Origin: Paulinella micropora
Lineage: Eukaryota; Cercozoa; Imbricatea; Euglyphida
DNA length: 64,000 bases
Direction of reading: 5' to 3'
Assembly (NCBI GenBank): GCA_009731375.1
Contig: BJOX01000078.1
Location: forward strand, 411,567-475,566
The notes beneath the pieces were generated by a model. It saw only the letters and a program-made list of their open reading frames with translations. It was not told the DNA's origin and searched no databases. Below, one piece after another: positions 12,407 to 24,259 of this stretch; positions within the stretch are counted from its first letter, which is position 1, and every line of letters starts with the position of its first letter. The position numbers and the translations under genes are program-made.

Positions 12407-12898
12407 TTATGGGTGCTTTAGGATTAGTAGTTGCCCATTTTGGTGAATGATAGATCTGTGGTGGTTGTGGTCCATGTTTCCAGTAGACATAATGTTGACT
12501 GGCACCCTGTCGTCTAACAACATATCTTTCTTTACCAAAACTGGCTTTCCTGATCCATCTATTCTTGTCAACCTCGCTTCCCCCATGTTTGGCACCACAG
12601 TCTCTCCGTTACCGGTGACTAAGCTAACGGGTTCAATCTCTCGGACGTTGTGTAAGATGTGCAGTGTGCATGCTATATCCCTGGACGATCCGCTATCTTG
12701 AACTATCATCTTTTTCTTGCGTCCTACCGTTTCGCTATCGTCTACCATGAGATTGTGATCTTCCTCTTCTTCCTCCTCACTCCCTTTCCCTTGGGCTTTG
12801 TTCTTTCTTCTCTTCTCAAATCTCTCCTCGTACATCCAATCAAGCTCTTCTCGTGCCTCGCAATACGATTTAAAGCTTATGGAAATTCCTGACCTCAT
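12407..12898 (-). pseudogene. copia aspartic protease region
   Basis: VQDSGSSRDI is the D-[ST]-G active-site motif of retroviral-type proteases, followed by GNGETV and a hydrophobic strand pattern. An acidic, lysine-rich linker precedes it. The position before the integrase finger is as expected. Confidence 0.8.
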
Positions 12899-12947
12899 CT
12901 CCTCGGAGGTTCTGGAGTGTTCTAGGTTCTCCGGGTCAAACTCCTCA

Positions 12948-13521
12948 TCATCCTCTATCTGAGTGTCCGTCTATCTCCCGTCTCTTCCTATCAAACTCCC
13001 TCTTTCTCGCTGCTGCCTGTTCTGGACTGAAGAACTTGTATGCATCTCCTGAGTGTAACTTCCGCAAAAGTGCGTTCAGTGTAACCCCTCTCGCTTCTAT
13101 CTCATGCCAAATCTTCATAAGGTGGGGCATCGATCGTACGATGAAAAGAGCAAATTGATTGTCGTGGTTCTTAGCTAAGTCGAGTATTCCATAGTCTATT
13201 ACTCCTAACAGCTCTGTGTAAAACTCGTTCTCTTTGCCGTCCGGGTCGTAACACAAACCCTCTTTCACTACTATCTTTTCTGCTGCCTTCGTTAACGCAT
13301 ATAGCAACCTAGCTATTTCCGTCTTCTCAGGTCTTGGATGTCCTTCACTGTATCTGAACTCACACTCCCACTTAGCTCTTTCCTTAGCTTTTGCACTCTG
13401 AGTGGTTCTTGCTGCTCGCTTCTCTATGACTGTCTCTCTTGTGATTTGTGGTGCGCCTGCTGCATGCTTCAGAAATACTTCCTTCACAGCCCAAAACACA
13501 TCTGTCAACAGTCCGCCTCTG

Positions 13522-13567
<46 letters not shown>

Positions 13568-16001
13568 TCCTTCTTTGTCATCATCACAACATCCCCGTTT
13601 CATCATCCAAAACACACAGGTTGTTCAGCTGTTCACTTATTCTCTTAAAGTCTTCAAAGCTTATTACCTTTCCGTGTTCTGTGCCTCTTTTACTGCTCTT
13701 CCCCACAGGTGTTTCATGTGTGTGTGTCTCGCTTGTCTCTGTCTGTGACTCTACACTGTCTCCTACTCTATCCAAAGGAGACGGACCTTGTGATAGTAGC
13801 GATGGTGGCCAAGACTTGCCCTCACTTGTCACTCCTACACGCTCATCAGCCTCATCGAATGCCATCTCTTTTCCAGCTCTAGTCCCGCCGGTCCTTGCCT
13901 CATTTCCTGGCAAAACAGCATCATTCCGTGAATTTGTACTAACTCCTTTCTTACCGGGTTTTTCGACACTTTCCTTGTCTTTTTCTTCGATATGTGCGGA
14001 CTTAGCGAGTTTTTCTTCACGGGTTTTGCAGTATCTTTTTGCGAGATTTGCTGTGCACTCGCCCCCTTTCCCTCCCTCTCTCTCAGTATGCTTATCATCT
14101 CACTCTCTGACGGATAATCACGGGAAGGGCGTGGGCGACGTGAAGGGTCTTGTGCTAGGTCAATGTCAGGGAATAGTGGCTCTTGACGGGCATGATAAGC
14201 ATACGTTGTTTGCAATGGTGAGCGTTGCATATGTTGTGTGTCTCGTGAAGTTGTGAGGGCAGGAGTGGTTGTTGTAGAGGTGTCGGGGTGTTGAGCACTA
14301 GTGAGAGTGCGAGGTGGAGGGTTGTGGGATGTGTCTTGGAGTGTGTTTCGAGCCAATGGAGCACTCGACAGCCCCCCCCCCCCCCCCCCCCCCCCTGNNN
14401 NNNNNNNNNNNNNNNNNNNNNNNNNNNNNNNNNNNNNNNNNNNNNNNNNNNNNNNNNNNNNNNNNNNNNNNNNNNNNNNNNNNNNNNNNNNNNNNNNNNN
14501 NNNNNNNNNNNNNNNNNNNNNNNNNNNNNNNNNNNNNNNNNNNNNNNNNNNNNNNNNNNNNNNNNNNNNNNNNNNNNNNNNNNNNNNNNNNNNNNNNNNN
14601 NNNNNNNNNNNNNNNNNNNNNNNNNNNNNNNNNNNNNNNNNNNNNNNNNNNNNNNNNNNNNNNNNNNNNNNNNNNNNNNNNNNNNNNNNNNNNNNNNNNN
14701 NNNNNNNNNNNNNNNNNNNNNNNNNNNNNNNNNNNNNNNNNNNNNNNNNNNNNNNNNNNNNNNNNNNNNNNNNNNNNNNNNNNNNNNNNNNNNNNNNNNN
14801 NNNNNNNNNNNNNNNNNNNNNNNNNNNNNNNNNNNNNNNNNNNNNNNNNNNNNNNNAGCCACCACTCCTGCTCTGAACTATCACTACCATTCTTGTTGCC
14901 CTTGCCCTTCCCGTTCTTAGTCCATTTCTTGTTCTTCTCTCTCTTTTCTCCCTTCTCTTCTCCCTCTTCCTCTCCAAACAGTAGATTCGCTCCCTTACCC
15001 TCTCTCTTCCTCTCTTTCTCCTTCCTACGTTCCTTTCTCAGTCTCTTCTGCTTCGCTTCCCACAACACGTAAATTTCTTTTGCCGACTCTACCATATCAT
15101 CATGTGTTTGCCTGCTCGCTGCTGCTAATCTATAATGATCGTTGAGGTAAGCGGGCCCATAGGCCTCATGCTCTGCTAGCTTTTCTAACAACCCATTTAC
15201 TGCTTCCTCTGGCTCAAATGGCTTCCCTCTCAGAGCTTCTAGCCAGTTCTTCTGTAGTAGATGTTGTGTTAGATACTCATCCATATCCTCTGTCGGTCTC
15301 GGTCTCATCTCTTTAAATGCTTTCTCCTCTATGTATCTCGCCGCACCACATAGATTACCGTATTTCGCTTTGACAATGCAGACTTTCTCAAACAGGCAAT
15401 GAACGTTTTTACTGCAAAGAAATTGAACCACCTTGGATTCCCAGAATGCTGTTGTTACGAGAAGTTGGAAAATCCTGCAGCGATGCAGGTACTGCTGTTC
15501 TTCTCTGTATCTTTTCTTCCTCAGCAAATACACGTCCTTGTTGGTTCTTGTCATCTGTCTTTTCTTCTTTCTGTTCGCCCTATCCTCCCAAGCTTTCTTC
15601 TCTTCCTTTGAGAGGTCTTTCCAGTTGGCAGGTTTCTCTTGCTGTGTCTTGGTGGTGTTTGGCTACTTCTCTGTCTCTGTTGTCGTGTTGTTGTGTCTCT
15701 GTTTCATCTTCTTTGATCCTTCCGGTGTGTCTACCTCGCGTGGTTCTCTCGGTTCTTCCATTTCTTCTGCTTTTCTCATCCTGTCTCTATCAAAACCATA
15801 TTTTGTTCTTGCCGCTTTATGGTCTTTGAAAGCATCATGAAACATATCCCCGAGTGTTGTGCTAATCCCGTAGGCATGCTCCTCTATCTGGTAATAGCAA
15901 CTCTGTAAATCCTTTTTATTTACGCTAAACACCGGAGTGTGAGACATCAATTGTCTCATGCTGATCGCATGGTGCCGAAATTCGTTTCCCCAGCGGCTCA
16001 T
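12948..16001 (-). pseudogene. copia gag-side region, frame-broken, with a gap
   Basis: Minus-strand open stretches are 15663-16001, 14876-15554, 14090-14350, 13584-13913 and 12948-13508. The 14876-15554 piece is helical and charged (KPFEPEEAVNGLLEKLAEHEA style) with a Lys/Glu-rich tail, as in copia Gag. I did not find a clear CCHC knuckle; it could lie in the gap 14398-14856. The CT run at 13524-13564 interrupts the frame. Assignment rests mainly on position between the 5' LTR and protease. Confidence 0.55.
14398..14856. other. Assembly gap
   Basis: 459 Ns preceded by a C homopolymer. The gap falls inside the gag-side part of the copia element. Confidence 0.95.
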
Positions 16002-16007
16002 AACCGT
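15991..16007 (-). promoter_or_regulatory. copia primer-binding site, internal initiator-tRNA-Met type
   Basis: Directly next to the 5' LTR the plus strand reads CAGCGGCTCATAACC. This resembles the anticodon arm of a Met tRNA, with CAT as the anticodon, so the minus-strand RNA could pair with it. Drosophila copia is known to prime from a half tRNA cut in the anticodon loop of initiator tRNA-Met. The identification is by resemblance. Confidence 0.6.
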
Positions 16008-16169
16008 TGATTAGGTAATACCCGGTCACTCACGGACCTAATACCTTAGACGCCGGTTTGCTGAGAGAATCCTTTAGAGGCCACGATACCAATCGACACT
16101 TTTAATCCGCACGTATATAGCAGAACTGACAAACTCAAAGGTAATAATGAAACTGAAATAAAGTCCGCA
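16008..16169 (-). repeat. copia 5' LTR
   Basis: Partner of 7709-7885, with the same ordered landmarks. Its outer edge abuts the unrecognised minus-strand gene at 16.2-17.5 kb. A frame from that gene runs into the LTR, so the element probably inserted in or just downstream of it. Confidence 0.75.
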
Positions 16170-17494
16170 CAGGTCACGCAATAAGGTTTTTCTGATGTTT
16201 TGGTCGCGGTCGTGCTTACTTTTCTTGCCGCTTGGCTGACTTTGATTGGCACTGCCGCCGCTGGGCTGGCGAACATTGCCGCCGTTGGGCTGACCGGTAC
16301 CAACATTGCCGCCGCTGGGCTGACCGGTACCAACATTGCCGCAGCTGGGCTGGCCACCATTGCCGCCTGACTGACCTACATTGCCAGCCCCGCCGGTTTG
16401 ACCATCAGATTGCGGTACTTGAATTCCTTTCATAAGCTTTACCGCTTCCTGTACTGCCGCCTGTACCGCTTCCTTCAAAGCATTTTTCAAATCTCGGGAG
16501 TCAACGCTGGTGTGGGCACAGTGGGTTGTGAAGGGGTAGGTGGAACTTCTGGCACTGCCGGCCGCGTGTTCTTACTTTTGGATTTTTTCGAAACAGAAGG
16601 CTTGTCAGCCTCACCTTCCCCATGCTCCTCCTCTCCCTCCTGATCCTCCTCTCCCTCCTGATCCTCCTCCCCCTCCTGATCCTCCTCCCCCTCCTGATCC
16701 TCCTTCCCCTCCTGATCCTCCTCCTGCTCCCCCACTTCCTGCTTCACCTCATCTTGATGCGCTTCAGACCCACTGCCCTTGATTTTGCCACTGCCCTTGC
16801 CTCTGCCACGCTTGCGCTTGCCTTTTGGTTCAGCCGGAGTTTTGTGTACGATTTCATGTGTGTAGGACACTAATCACAAAACACGATTGGAATGAAGATG
16901 TGATTGGAATGAGCACACATACCTTGTGTTTTCGGACGTGACGAAGCCCTGAATGCTGATGACAACTGCAACAAAGTAATCAGCAAAATGTTGTAGAACA
17001 AGAAAAGAATAAGACCTGTTTTTCTTCGTTTTGTGCAATCCTCAGCAAGATCTCCTTGTTGCAAAACGGGTGGATCTGTTTAGGCTCCTTCTGCTCTCCT
17101 AGAAACTGAGCAAACAAAGGCTTGCCATCTTTGAGCCAGTCATGGTTTCATCAGGCTCCAGAATTTCAGTCTGTTTCCTTCTTCGCTTATTAGTCTCGAC
17201 ATATAATTTGTCGTCCCATTCCGTTGGGTTATCACAGAAATACCCGTTGCTCAGCAAGGTGTAAATGAAATTTGGCACAAGATCGCCCCAGGTCTGATCG
17301 TACTTGGAAAATTTGGAAATATCAGCATTTACCACCTTGTGCCGTTTGGTCTTGGCGTCAACGGTGATCCAGACCTGTCCAAGATGGTCCTTTCTTAGGT
17401 CGTTCAACTGCTTTGGGATGATCGTCTTCAAGTGTGACGAAGCGACAGATTTGAAAAGATAAAAAAGGGTTGGAGACCGTCTGGGGGCCGGCAA
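16170..17494 (-). CDS. Unrecognised gene with acidic DQEGEE repeats, frame-disturbed
   Basis: Three exons join well: about 17016-17494, 16923-16965 and 16487-16869. Splice sites are AAACAG|GTCTTA, TTGCAG| and CACAAG|GTATGT, TTAG|, with phases 0 and 1. Exon 1 is ordinary coding sequence with WGDLVPNFIY and FLGEQKEPKQ but has a one-base frame slip near 17140. Exon 3 is low complexity: a basic GKRKRGRGKGSGK block, then about five EEDQEG units, then a Pro-rich end with TGA at 16487. A second frame (16170-16490) codes Gly/Asn/Gln repeats with GTGQPSGGNV and runs toward the copia LTR, so another slip may join it. I do not recognise the family. The slips could be assembly errors or decay. Confidence 0.5.
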
Positions 17495-17518
17495 TACTAA
17501 GTATATTTTTCAACCACG

Positions 17519-18505
17519 ACACCAAAACTTTGAAACAGATTTTTGCAAACCCGTGGACATGCTCAGATGGATAAATTGCGTTGCCCTTCGAGTTGAGAGC
17601 TAACTTGAGGTGCTTTTATATTTAGTCATGATGGTACTGCAAATTGACTGCACCACAACGTTTCAAAATCTTATTTCCAGTCGGAAATGAGTTTTTCTGA
17701 AGGACGTATAACGTAAACATGACAGCCAAACCACTGCAAAACAAGTTATATGTTATCATGCATGTATTTGGTGTGGCTTGTTCCTTATTTTTTGATATGT
17801 ATGATTGCGGAAGAGACCTCCTAAGCTTGTTGCTGTGTGCACGTGCACGTGGCTAACATTACATTTTGGACTGGTCAGACAAAATTTTGAAACGATGTTT
17901 CCCAACCCAGAGGCATGCTTTTGTCAGATAAACCAATGGACCCCTCAAGTTATAACCTAACTGGAGGTGCTTGTATGTGCGAACAGTATATACTGTTGTA
18001 TTTGCTACACAAAAACATTTGAAAATTTTCTTTTTTTGCTTTCTTGACATTTCTTTTCTTATTTCGATTCTTTTTTTCTTTTTTCTTTTTCTTTTTTCTT
18101 TCTTTCTTTTCTTTCTTTTCTTTTCTTTTCTTTTTCTTCTTCTTCTTCTTCTTCTTCTTCTTCTTCTTCTTCTTCTTCTTCTTCTTCTTCTTCTTTTCTT
18201 TTTTTTCTTTTCTTTTCTTTTTTTTCTTTTTTCTTTTTCTTTTTTCTCTTTCTTTTGTTGTCGCTATTTGTACGTGAGGCTGAATTTCGAAATTTTGGAG
18301 TGGTACAGACAAAATTTTGAAACGATGTTTCCCAACCCAGAGGCATGCTTTTTTCAGATAAGCCAATGGACCCCTCAGGTTATAACCTAACGGGAGGTGC
18401 TTGTATGCGCGAACAGTATATACTGTTGTATTTGCTACACAAAAACATTTTAAAATTTTCTTTTTTTGCTTTCTTGACATTTCTTTTGTTATTTCGATTC
18501 TTTTT
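17519..18505. repeat. About 430-bp direct duplication plus an older third copy
   Basis: Sequence 17866-18075 recurs at 18297-18505 with few differences, and a degenerate version is at about 17519-17640. Each unit has ACAAAATTTTGAAACGATG, a CCCAACCCAGAGGCATGCT block, GGACCCCTCA and the 14-bp palindrome ACAGTATATACTGT. Each of the two good copies leads into a T-rich, TTC/CTTTT microsatellite. Pyrimidine-rich frames across it are artefacts. Confidence 0.8.
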
Positions 18506-18818
18506 CTCTTTTTTTTCTTTTCTTTTTTTTTCTTCCTTTTCCTTCTTTTCTTTTCTTTTGTTCTTTTCTTTGCTTTTTTCCTCATCTTTTTTCTCTTTCT
18601 TTTGTTTGTTTGTTTGTTTCTTTTCTTTTCTTTCTTCAAGTTGTACATGTCTTGCTTTCTTTTCTTTTCCTTCTTATAGCGAGAGGACGTGACTAGACGA
18701 GAGCAAGGCAAGAGAAGGTATTGATTCAGTTTCCGCGGCGAGAGGCTGCAATGACGGCGAAGCGAGCTCATGATCACCTCGCTTGCTGCGGAGATAATCA
18801 GGATCAACACAAAAACAG

Positions 18819-18869
<51 letters not shown>

Positions 18870-18876
18870 GGAGAAC

Positions 18877-18942
<66 letters not shown>

Positions 18943-18955
18943 TGCGGCTCAACAT
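18506..18955. repeat. CTTTT-rich and GA microsatellites
   Basis: A TTTTC-type tract to about 18675 is followed by a short unique stretch and a GA dinucleotide run at about 18822-18937. No gene is supported. Confidence 0.8.
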
Positions 18956-19039
18956 GTAGCAGACGACACGCTCTCGCACCTATATCTCATGAGAATCACG
19001 GGAGTACCTTAGAAACGCCATACGCGATCGAACCGAATT

Positions 19040-19366
19040 TTGACTGCGGCGCAAATAATTCAACATGTATTACATTTCTGGAGGAGTTTGGATCCAGCGG
19101 AAGATCCTAAAGTAAGACAATATCTACAGGTATATAAGGACACCAAGAAACTTGAGACATGGGATGAATCTCCCACAGATAAAGATCATACCGCGTGGAT
19201 TATAAAAACACTACCACGAGGGGTGCTAGACATTCCGCTTGACTTGGCACAGGGCACAATCACTCACAAAATTTGGGACGTCCTTGAACAGTCTACCTTA
19301 GAGTTAACTTTAGTCGGAGGTCCTCCACCAGGAAAAGGAGTCCGCGCGCGTAAACGGCGTCTATAG
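19040..19366 (+). CDS. Hypothetical 108-residue ORF, possible retroelement fragment
   Basis: An open frame with normal amino-acid composition, unlike the surrounding repeats: charged and amphipathic with WDESPTDKDHTAWIIKTLPR and a basic end ARKRRL. It has no recognisable domain. It might be a gag-like remnant or a broken exon; I cannot decide. Confidence 0.3.
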   Translation: MTAAQIIQHVLHFWRSLDPAEDPKVRQYLQVYKDTKKLETWDESPTDKDHTAWIIKTLPRGVLDIPLDLAQGTITHKIWDVLEQSTLELTLVGGPPPGKGVRARKRRL

Positions 19367-19889
19367 TAAGTATTTTTTCTCTAGAAATATTACTGATATG
19401 ATCGATCGCGAACAAATTATTGATCCGATATCGCCCAGACAACCTCACTTAGATATTAAAGCTACTACAGCATTCATTCTTCTAGAAATTAACAAGACAC
19501 AGCTGACAAGAATTGGTATTGTATTCTCTTGCTTTGGCAGACGCTGACGAGACGGTAACGAAACAACACCGTTACGGGATCGCTATTTGAGTGAGCGATA
19601 GTGTTCTTTTGCCTCCTGTGTATGACCCGAATTACTACCAGAATGCTGATCTCATTAAAGTCTCTACAGTCAAATCAAAGGAAATGATATATTAATAACA
19701 TGAGCTGCTACACCAGATACTATCGATCTCTACTTGAATCGGCATATCGCAAGGTTAGGGTCCAATCAACCCAGCTTCGAATATAGTCGTCAGATTTGAT
19801 CGCCTGACATTATATTAAATGATACCGATTTATACAAGGGTATGTCCTTACCAAAAGTAAATGTATTTATGGAAACAGACTACCGGTTG

Positions 19890-19931
<42 letters not shown>

Positions 19932-22001
19932 GAAGATGGTGAAGTTACATATTACATAATCATAAAACATTATACTTGGACATACTGCACAAATAACTTG
20001 TCAAGAGAGGAAAGAGGAAGGCCTTAATATACTGAATATGCTAGAGTGTATATACGATTGTCACCGGGGCAAGTATCATTGTTGTTTTATAACGGCTAAT
20101 CAGTGGGTTGATGTATCTTCATACATAACTCTAAAAGGATATTAGTCAGAAAAGAAATCAGTTGAAAATCTTAAAGTATTATGTCGGAAACTGAGTTGCG
20201 ACATAAACCCGGGAGAGGGTACTGTGTCACCTCCTGCCGAATTAGCAGGTAAAAACTTATTTATAGATTTCGCCTGGCCTGACACGTCTGAAATACCAAT
20301 TTCATCCTGGTCTTTTTGCGCTTTTTTGTCTTTGCGTCACTAAGCTAATATAACGACACATCATTCTCTTTGAGGATTGTGTTTGGTTATATTACTGACT
20401 TACCCTTCCATTGAGCTATCGTTGGTGATAGTGTATTTTTTTGTCAGTCATTAATATTTTTTTCGAGATTTTCTACCAGTCATCAATTGTTTTTTGAAGA
20501 GTTTTTATATGTTTCTATTTCCTTTTTCGTGTATATTGCCTTTTGTCCCTGTCCGGGCCGGCCGGTGCCAGTATCTCTGTCGCGGGGAGGCTCTGCTCTG
20601 AAAAAGTGTGCAGAAGTGCGACCCTATACTACTAGATAGACATATATATATATAATTAATATTATTATTATATGTATATATATGTATATATATATATAGA
20701 GAGAGAGAGAGGTGGGGGGGGGGGGACTGTGATCCTTATAATCTACTTTAGCACTAGAAATTTACTTTGAAAGCTTTTATATGCTAGCTATATACAACTG
20801 ACTTTGCTTATCTTTGAAATATATATGTGATTTTCTGATATTAATTTTGATTTCAAGTAACTGTTTTATAAAATTCAATTTATTTTGTTTCGAATTTACA
20901 TATGTAAAGCTTGTTTCAACTGCTTATCTTGATGTTTTTATTTAATGCTAGGAATATTTATATATCGTAGTAAATGTAACTGATTGACAATGTCTTATAT
21001 ACATTTTAAAAATCATTTTTCCTACCTGTAAGCAAAACTTACTAGCATATATATCTAAAAAAAGAATTATGATTTATTTGAATTTCGATTTCAGTTTTTA
21101 TTATTAATAAATGTTTATGATTTTTTCCACACACTTGTTATGTTCAACCTCCTCCTCTCCCCCCCCTTTCATCTTTTATTTTTATTTTATTTTCATTTTT
21201 AAATTATTTTTAATATATACATACATAATAGATAGCACATATAATTTAGATTTTTATCTTGAAATATTCCTGATTCAAGCAAATCAGAAATTCATCTATA
21301 TATGAAAATAATTTGATATGATGAACTGTTTATTTTTAAGATTTATTTATTCATTATTATGTTAACTTCAAAATCTTTCATTTTAAAAGAATTCTTTCGA
21401 TAGATTGCATTATATATGAAATTATAGGATGATAGAACTCACACACATGTAAATTCCAGATTCAACATATATGCATGTAGCTGATTATCGATATAGAAAC
21501 AGCGGTACACAACCTTTTCTTTCTTTTTTTTTATTTTCAAGAACACTATTTGTTTTTTAATTGCAAGATCTACATGTGGTGCATTCTTTGAAATAAAACT
21601 TTCACTAAGCTTCATACATATAAACTTTAATTGAGTTCAAATATAAATAAACAGTTTTGAAAACATTCTTCCTCTATCTCTTTCCTTTCATGTCTGCCAT
21701 TTGGTTCTCACGCTTAGACTGACAGAAAGATGATAAAAAATAAAATAACAAAATCAAATTATGTTGATACTACAGTATTCTTATAAGACAGACAAGAAAC
21801 AACAACAACAACAACAACAACAATAACACAAAATTTGAGCATGGATACAAGGACGGATGCAAGGATATGCAAACAGTATGTAAACAATTGATATTTCAAA
21901 CATATCTTTCGTCTTTCGTTTTTTTTTCCCCCTCAACATTTAGCATCCGTAAATCTAGAACTGTTGACATAAACATAAGAACCCACGTACTCTCCAACCT
22001 C

Positions 22002-22032
<31 letters not shown>

Positions 22033-22260
22033 ACCNNNNNNNNNNAATTATTTTGTTTTCTCTCGCCATATCAATAATTTTTTGTGTGTTGATTTATAGA
22101 TCCATGATAATTTTTTGCTCATGATCATCAGTAGATACTGTTTAATAGCTCGAGCGATAACAAAGATAATAATTTGTCATGGCTAGTATGTAATTTCATA
22201 GTGTGTGATACTAAATATAATACTTTATCATTGCTATTATGAATGTACGTACAGTACGTA
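19367..22260. other. AT-rich region without supported genes
   Basis: About 2.9 kb of AT-rich sequence with few long microsatellites. It holds short TA runs at 19891-19928 and 20641-20700, a GA/G run at 20700-20725, a CAA run at 21801-21822 and a C homopolymer (22003-22032) beside the 10-N gap at 22036. Composition differs from both neighbours. I see no gene. Confidence 0.6.
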
Positions 22261-22416
22261 CTATAGCGTATGTATGTATGTATGTATGAGGAGGAGGAGG
22301 AGTAGGAGGAGGAGGAGGAGAGGAGGCGCAGAAAATGGAGGAAAGAGACACAAAGGGATGGGTGGCGAATATTATAAGACAGTCATTATACATGCGCGTT
22401 GAAAAANNNNNNNNNN

Positions 22417-22482
<66 letters not shown>

Positions 22483-22959
22483 AGAAGAAAAGTAAACTTG
22501 CTCTGCAATCAGCAGGGGAAATGAGAATAAAAAAACTGTCGAAAACATGAGGAAAATTATCGAAAATTTCAAAGCATCAAGCGTGATACTTTTGTGGGAA
22601 AACGGATAAAAACCTTAAAAAATGTTAATTTTTTGGTCTCTGGAGAGGCAACTCTGGCTACTTCTAGGGACTTTATGTATGCATGTATGTTATGTTATGT
22701 TATGTAATGTCATATTTATGTTATGTTATGTTATGTTATGTTATGATATGTTGCATGTATGTATATATATATACACATGTACTTATGTACGTATTTATGC
22801 ATGTAAAGGTTATGCTATGTTATAGAGTGTATTTATGATAAACGTGTTTATGTATATATGTATGTATGATTGAAAACAGTCGCAACACCAACAGTATGTA
22901 CTAACATAAACATATAATGAATATGTATATATGTATATATGTATATATGCAAGTATGAT

Positions 22960-23012
<53 letters not shown>
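22261..23012. repeat. GGA, poly-A, TTATG, TATG and AAT microsatellites
   Basis: GGA-type repeats lie at 22286-22325. A poly-A block of about 65 bp follows the 10-N gap at 22407-22416. TTATG/ATGT repeats span 22675-22860 and AAT repeats 22965-23012. Homopolymers at gap edges are likely assembly artefacts. Confidence 0.8.
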
Positions 23013-23016
<4 letters not shown>

Positions 23017-23427
23017 TAGTTCCTCTAAGGCGTACTGATGCAGCTGATGGCGCGATCCGTTTCCGGACATGAGCCTCCATGCTCTTGTTCGAGGTGCTCC
23101 ATCCCCACCTAGTCTGTCTCTCGACTGGTAATAGGGGCCACCGATGGAGCTCCCGAGTGCAAGACTACGCCGAAGTTATTCCGCAGTCCCAGCAACCTCT
23201 TGCAAAACGTTGCCGAATGCGCAAGTGCGTACACCAAGCATGGTTGCTAGGACTACCTCAAACCCCACCCATGACAATTTGGTATCCACTGGGTTTCCGG
23301 GCTATCAACCAGCATAGCGGAGTTTAAGATCTTCGACGGGCGCCCAACGACCCTCCTCCCAAGCATCATCCACCAAATGATTTTGAGTTGGCATCACAGT
23401 TTAACGCCGTAAGGCCATTGGACTGGA
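23013..23427 (+). mobile_element. SINE-B family element
   Basis: Shares long segments with 49787-50284, 51509-51678 and 52313-52630. Shared landmarks are GGCGTACTGATGCAGCT, GGGGCCACCGATGGAGCTC, TTATTCCGCAGTCCCAGCAA, GGGCTATCAACCAGCAT and GAGTTGGCATCACAG. It is flanked by AAT repeats on both sides. On the minus strand GATAGCCCAGGA and GGTTTCGAGGCA sit about 50 bp apart, weakly like tRNA A and B boxes. Confidence 0.65.
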
Positions 23428-23429
23428 AA

Positions 23430-23483
<54 letters not shown>

Positions 23484-23531
23484 GTAATAGTAATAGTAAT
23501 AATAATAATAATAATAATGATAATAATAATG

Positions 23532-23604
<73 letters not shown>

Positions 23605-23691
23605 TGATAATAATAATAATAATAATATTGATAATAATAATAATAATAATAATAATAATAGTAATAATAATATCATGATAATCATAAAGTA

Positions 23692-23738
<47 letters not shown>
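23428..23738. repeat. AAT/AATAGT/AATGAT microsatellite
   Basis: More than 300 bp of near-pure AAT repeat with interspersed GAT and AGT. It lies at the tail side of a SINE-A element. Confidence 0.9.
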
Positions 23739-24259
23739 GTGCTTCTCTGTCAATGGCTGATGCATTTCTGCACATGCGCCTCCATCGTCTCACCCGTGAG
23801 GGGAGTACGAAGNNNNNNNNNNNNNNNNNNNNNNNNNNNNNNNNNNNNNNNNNNNNNNNNNNNNNNNNNNNNNNNNNNNNNNNNNNNNNNNNNNNNNNNN
23901 NNNNNNNNNNNNNNNNNNNNNNNNNNNNNNNNNNNNNNNNNNNNNNNNNNNNNNNNNNNNNNNNNNNNNNNNNNNNNNNNNNNNNNNNNNNNNNNNNNNN
24001 NNNNNNNNNNNNNNNNNNNNNNNNNNNNNNNNNNNNNNNNNNNNNNNNNNNNNNNNNNNNNNNNNNNNNNNNNNNNNNNNNNNNNNNNNNNNNNNNNNNN
24101 NNNNNNNNNNNNNNNNNNNNNNNNNNNNNNNNNNNNNNNNNNNNNNNNNNNNNNNNNNNNNNNNNNNNNNNNNNNNNNNNNNNNNNNNNNNNNNNNNNNN
24201 NNNNNNNNNNNNNNNNNNNNNNNNNNNNNNNNNNNNNNNNNNNNNNNNNNNNNNNNNNN
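23739..24259 (-). mobile_element. SINE-A copy cut by an assembly gap
   Basis: Positions 23739-23812 match the tail half of the tRNA-derived SINE (TGCTTCTCTGTCAATGGCTG and CGTCTCACCCGTGAGGGGAG). The rest is lost in the gap 23813-24259. Confidence 0.8.

Larger units (their letters stand above)
7709..16169 (-). mobile_element. Degenerate Ty1/copia LTR retrotransposon
   Basis: Two related repeats about 8.3 kb apart (7709-7885 and 16008-16169) bracket, on the minus strand, gag-like sequence, protease, integrase zinc finger, integrase core, then reverse transcriptase and RNase H. Integrase before reverse transcriptase is the copia order. The coding region is broken into several frames, a CT microsatellite has invaded it near 13530, and 14398-14856 is a gap. 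The LTRs differ by many substitutions and indels, so the insertion is old. I could not find a convincing target-site duplication or polypurine tract. Confidence 0.85.

Noticed and set aside
22417-22480. Poly-A as a processed-gene tail, and C or G homopolymers as quadruplex sites
   Set aside because: These runs lie against N gaps (also near 14374, 22003, 32179, 42202, 45309, 45516 and 46455) and are probably assembly artefacts.
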